From positions 1-6,972 of the forward strand of contig JAUXDG010000148.1 of NCBI GenBank assembly GCA_030618475.1: a stretch of 6,972 nt of DNA. Direction: 5' to 3'. Made by a program: the position numbers and the translations under genes. Under the pieces are notes generated by a model, which had not been told where the DNA came from, did not search any database, and worked only from the letters and a program-made list of their open reading frames with translations. Source of the stretch: Gammaproteobacteria bacterium. GTDB taxonomy: Bacteria; Pseudomonadota; Gammaproteobacteria; DSM-19610. Every line of letters starts with the position of its first letter. Position 1 is the stretch's first letter. Of the stretch, positions 4,903-6,972 are shown piece after piece.

Positions 4903-6318
4903 ATGACAATTCGCACCCGTTTTGCCCCCAGCCCAACCGGTTACCTGCACATCGGCGGTGTGCGCACTGCATTGTTTTCCTGGCTGTATGCCCGCAGGCA
5001 CGGTGGTCAGTTCGTTTTGCGTATCGAAGACACCGATCTGCAACGCTCCTCCGTGGAGTCGGTAAATGCCATTCTGGAGGGCATGACGTGGCTGGGGCTG
5101 GAGTACGACGAAGGGCCCATCTATCAGACCAGGCGCTTTGATCGGTACGACGCGATTATTCAGCAGTTGCTGGATTCCGGTCACGCCTACAAGTGCTATT
5201 GCAGCAAGCAACGCTTGGAGACGTTGCGCGAAGGCCAGATGCAGCGCAAGGAAAAACCGCGTTATGACGGCCGCTGCCGCGATGGCGCCAAACCACCTGA
5301 GCCGAACGCACCCTTCGTTATCCGTTTCCGCAATCCGCTGGACGGCGACGTGGTGGTCGACGATCTCATCCGTGGTCGTGTGGTGTTCCAGAACAGCGAG
5401 CTGGACGATCTGATTATCGCCCGCTCCGACGGCTCGCCGACCTACAATCTGACCGTGGTTGTCGACGACAGCGATATGGATATCACGCACGTGATCCGCG
5501 GTGACGATCATGTCAACAACACACCCCGGCAGGTCAATATTCTGCGTGCGCTGGGTGCCGAGCCACCGGTCTACGCCCACGTGCCGATGATCCTGGGTGC
5601 CGATGGCAGGCGCCTGTCCAAGCGGCACGGTGCGGTCAGCGTCATGCAATACCGGGACGAGGGCTACCTGTCGGAGGCCTTGCTGAATTATCTGGTTCGC
5701 CTGGGCTGGTCACACGGTGACCAGGAAATATTTTCCGTGGACGAGATGATCGAGTTGTTCGACATCTCGGATGTCAATAAAGCGGCCTCCGTTTTCAACC
5801 AGGACAAACTGTTGTGGTTGAACCAGCAGTACATTATAGCTACCGATGCCAGACACATCGCCCGTCATCTGAGTCACCACCTTGGCCTGCGCGGTATCGA
5901 CCCGGCACCTGAGCCGGATCTGCACCGGGTGGTCCAGGCACAACATGAGCGTGCCAGGACACTGGTGGAGATGGCGGACATCAGTGAATTCTTCTACCAG
6001 GATTTCGAGGAATACGATGCGAAGTCGGCCAAAAAGCACCTCAAGCCGGCAGCCCGCGAGCCCCTGGAAAAGATGCGGGAGGCGTTGGCTGTGCTGGATG
6101 CCTGGGAACCGGAAGCGCTCCACCAGCTGGTCAAGGATGTCGCCACGTCTCTGGATCTGGCGATGGGCAAGGTGGCGCAACCCTTGCGGGTGGCGGTGGT
6201 CGGCCGCGCCGCGTCTCCGGGCATTGACGTGACCCTGCATCTGGTCGGCCGCGAGGCCTGCCTGCGTCGTATCGATCGGGCACTGGATTATATCCGTCAA
6301 CGTGTGGAACAGGGCTAG
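4903..6318 (+). CDS. gltX: Glutamyl-tRNA synthetase
   Basis: GluRS charges tRNA-Glu with glutamate using ATP in the cytoplasm. The protein has 471 residues, the usual length for the proteobacterial enzyme. It is class I: the HIGH motif is HIGG at 16-19 inside the family stretch FAPSPTGYLHIGG, and the KMSKS loop is RRLSKRHG at 236-243. The catalytic-domain IEDTD is at 41-45. The zinc-binding insertion keeps C98, C100, Y121 and C125, the same positions as in the E. coli enzyme. The C-terminal half (about 325-471) is the helical anticodon-binding region. Since glnS follows, this should be a discriminating GluRS that does not need to misacylate tRNA-Gln, though the specificity is inferred from context. 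It appears to be transcribed from its own promoter, separately from the upstream envelope genes. Confidence 0.98.
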   Translation: MTIRTRFAPSPTGYLHIGGVRTALFSWLYARRHGGQFVLRIEDTDLQRSSVESVNAILEGMTWLGLEYDEGPIYQTRRFDRYDAIIQQLLDSGHAYKCYCSKQRLETLREGQMQRKEKPRYDGRCRDGAKPPEPNAPFVIRFRNPLDGDVVVDDLIRGRVVFQNSELDDLIIARSDGSPTYNLTVVVDDSDMDITHVIRGDDHVNNTPRQVNILRALGAEPPVYAHVPMILGADGRRLSKRHGAVSVMQYRDEGYLSEALLNYLVRLGWSHGDQEIFSVDEMIELFDISDVNKAASVFNQDKLLWLNQQYIIATDARHIARHLSHHLGLRGIDPAPEPDLHRVVQAQHERARTLVEMADISEFFYQDFEEYDAKSAKKHLKPAAREPLEKMREALAVLDAWEPEALHQLVKDVATSLDLAMGKVAQPLRVAVVGRAASPGIDVTLHLVGREACLRRIDRALDYIRQRVEQG

Positions 6319-6323
6319 ACATA

Positions 6324-6972
6324 ATGAACAGTGACGAAGCAGCGCCACCTTCTAATTTTATCCGCACTATCATTGACGCAGACCTTGCTGCAAACAAGAA
6401 CCAGGGCCGTGTCGCGACCCGCTTTCCCCCGGAACCCAATGGTTATCTGCACATCGGGCATGCCAAATCCATCTGTCTGAACTTTGGTGTCGCCGCGGAC
6501 TACCAGGGCAGCTGTAACCTGCGTTTTGATGACACCAATCCGCACAAGGAGAACATCGAATTCGTCGAGTCGATCAAACAGGATGTCGCCTGGCTGGGCT
6601 ATGACTGGGGTGACCGGCTGTTCTATGCCTCAGATTATTTCGGCCAGCTCTACGACTATGCCGTGCAGTTGATCAAGGCAGGCAAGGCCTATGTCTGTGA
6701 TCTGAGCCCGGAGGAAACCCGCAAGTACCGCGGGACCCTGACAGAAGCCGGCAAGAACAGTCCGTACCGTACACGGTCGACAGAGGAGAACCTGGATCTG
6801 TTCGAACGCATGCGCGCCGGGGAATTTGCCGACGGTGCGCGGATACTGCGGGCCAAAATCGATATGGCGTCGCCCAATATGAACATGCGCGACCCGGCCA
6901 TCTACCGCATCCGCCACGGTGCCGTCCACCACCAGACCGGCGAGGCGTGGAGCATCTACCCGATGTATGATT
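6324..6972 (+). CDS. glnS: Glutaminyl-tRNA synthetase, N-terminal 216 residues
   Basis: GlnRS charges tRNA-Gln with glutamine directly. The gene starts at ATG 6324, 5 nt after the gltX stop, with a weak AGGG (6311-6314) lying inside the last gltX codons, so the two are surely one operon. It runs off the window. The visible part is about two fifths of the roughly 555-residue family length. The sequence follows E. coli GlnRS closely: NFIR at 11-14, the FPPEPNGYLHIGHAKSI block at 34-50 with HIGH at 43-46, CNLRFDDTNP at 64-73, YRGTLT and GKNSPYR at 134-148, LRAKIDM and MRDP at 174-192, and SIYPMYD at the edge. The KMSKS loop and anticodon-binding barrels lie outside. Presence of GlnRS means the organism need not rely on the GatCAB transamidation route for Gln-tRNA. 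Confidence 0.97.
   Translation, partial: MNSDEAAPPSNFIRTIIDADLAANKNQGRVATRFPPEPNGYLHIGHAKSICLNFGVAADYQGSCNLRFDDTNPHKENIEFVESIKQDVAWLGYDWGDRLFYASDYFGQLYDYAVQLIKAGKAYVCDLSPEETRKYRGTLTEAGKNSPYRTRSTEENLDLFERMRAGEFADGARILRAKIDMASPNMNMRDPAIYRIRHGAVHHQTGEAWSIYPMYD

Noticed and set aside
4708..5649. Long open frame on the - strand opposite gltX (313 codons)
   Set aside because: It lies entirely over the gltX coding region and the end of the MlaC-like gene, has no family-like motifs, and arises from the codon bias of the true genes.
1..6972. tRNA genes, insertion sequences, integrase or phage genes
   Set aside because: I looked for cloverleaf segments, terminal inverted repeats and transposase motifs on both strands and saw none.

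Overview
The window reads as chromosomal DNA from a gammaproteobacterium. GlnRS and the discriminating type of GluRS are both encoded and lie close to the enterobacterial proteins; the GluRS even keeps the E. coli residue numbering of its zinc site. The DNA is moderately GC-rich with uniform codon use, and all genes lie on the + strand. The start holds the tail of a Gly/Tyr/Pro-rich repeat protein of the sort seen in sulfur-oxidising Chromatiales-like bacteria (sulfur globule type). That lineage hint is weak.

Layout: (1) 1-120 is the 3' end of the Gly/Tyr-rich repeat gene, closed by a strong intrinsic terminator at 126-176. (2) 200-4806 is a tight five-gene run with gaps of 11-38 nt. It encodes a secreted beta-rich protein with an internal duplication, a membrane-anchored TPR protein, a bitopic protein with a long Met-cored coiled coil, an EHD/dynamin-type NTPase with a membrane hairpin, and a secreted, short MlaC-like (Tgt2) protein. 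(3) 4807-4902 holds an inverted repeat and the likely gltX promoter. (4) 4903-6972 holds gltX and the first 216 codons of glnS, 5 nt apart.

The most interesting part is the five-gene run. Predicted locations span the whole envelope: NTPase on the cytoplasmic face, two single-pass proteins projecting into the periplasm, and two exported proteins, one in a lipid-carrier family and one tentatively in a LolA/DUF4412-like fold. I infer an uncharacterised membrane-remodelling or lipid-handling module. The individual family resemblances and the coiled-coil pattern are read from the sequence; the joint function is inference. gltX and glnS are ordinary housekeeping genes that mark the edge of the module.
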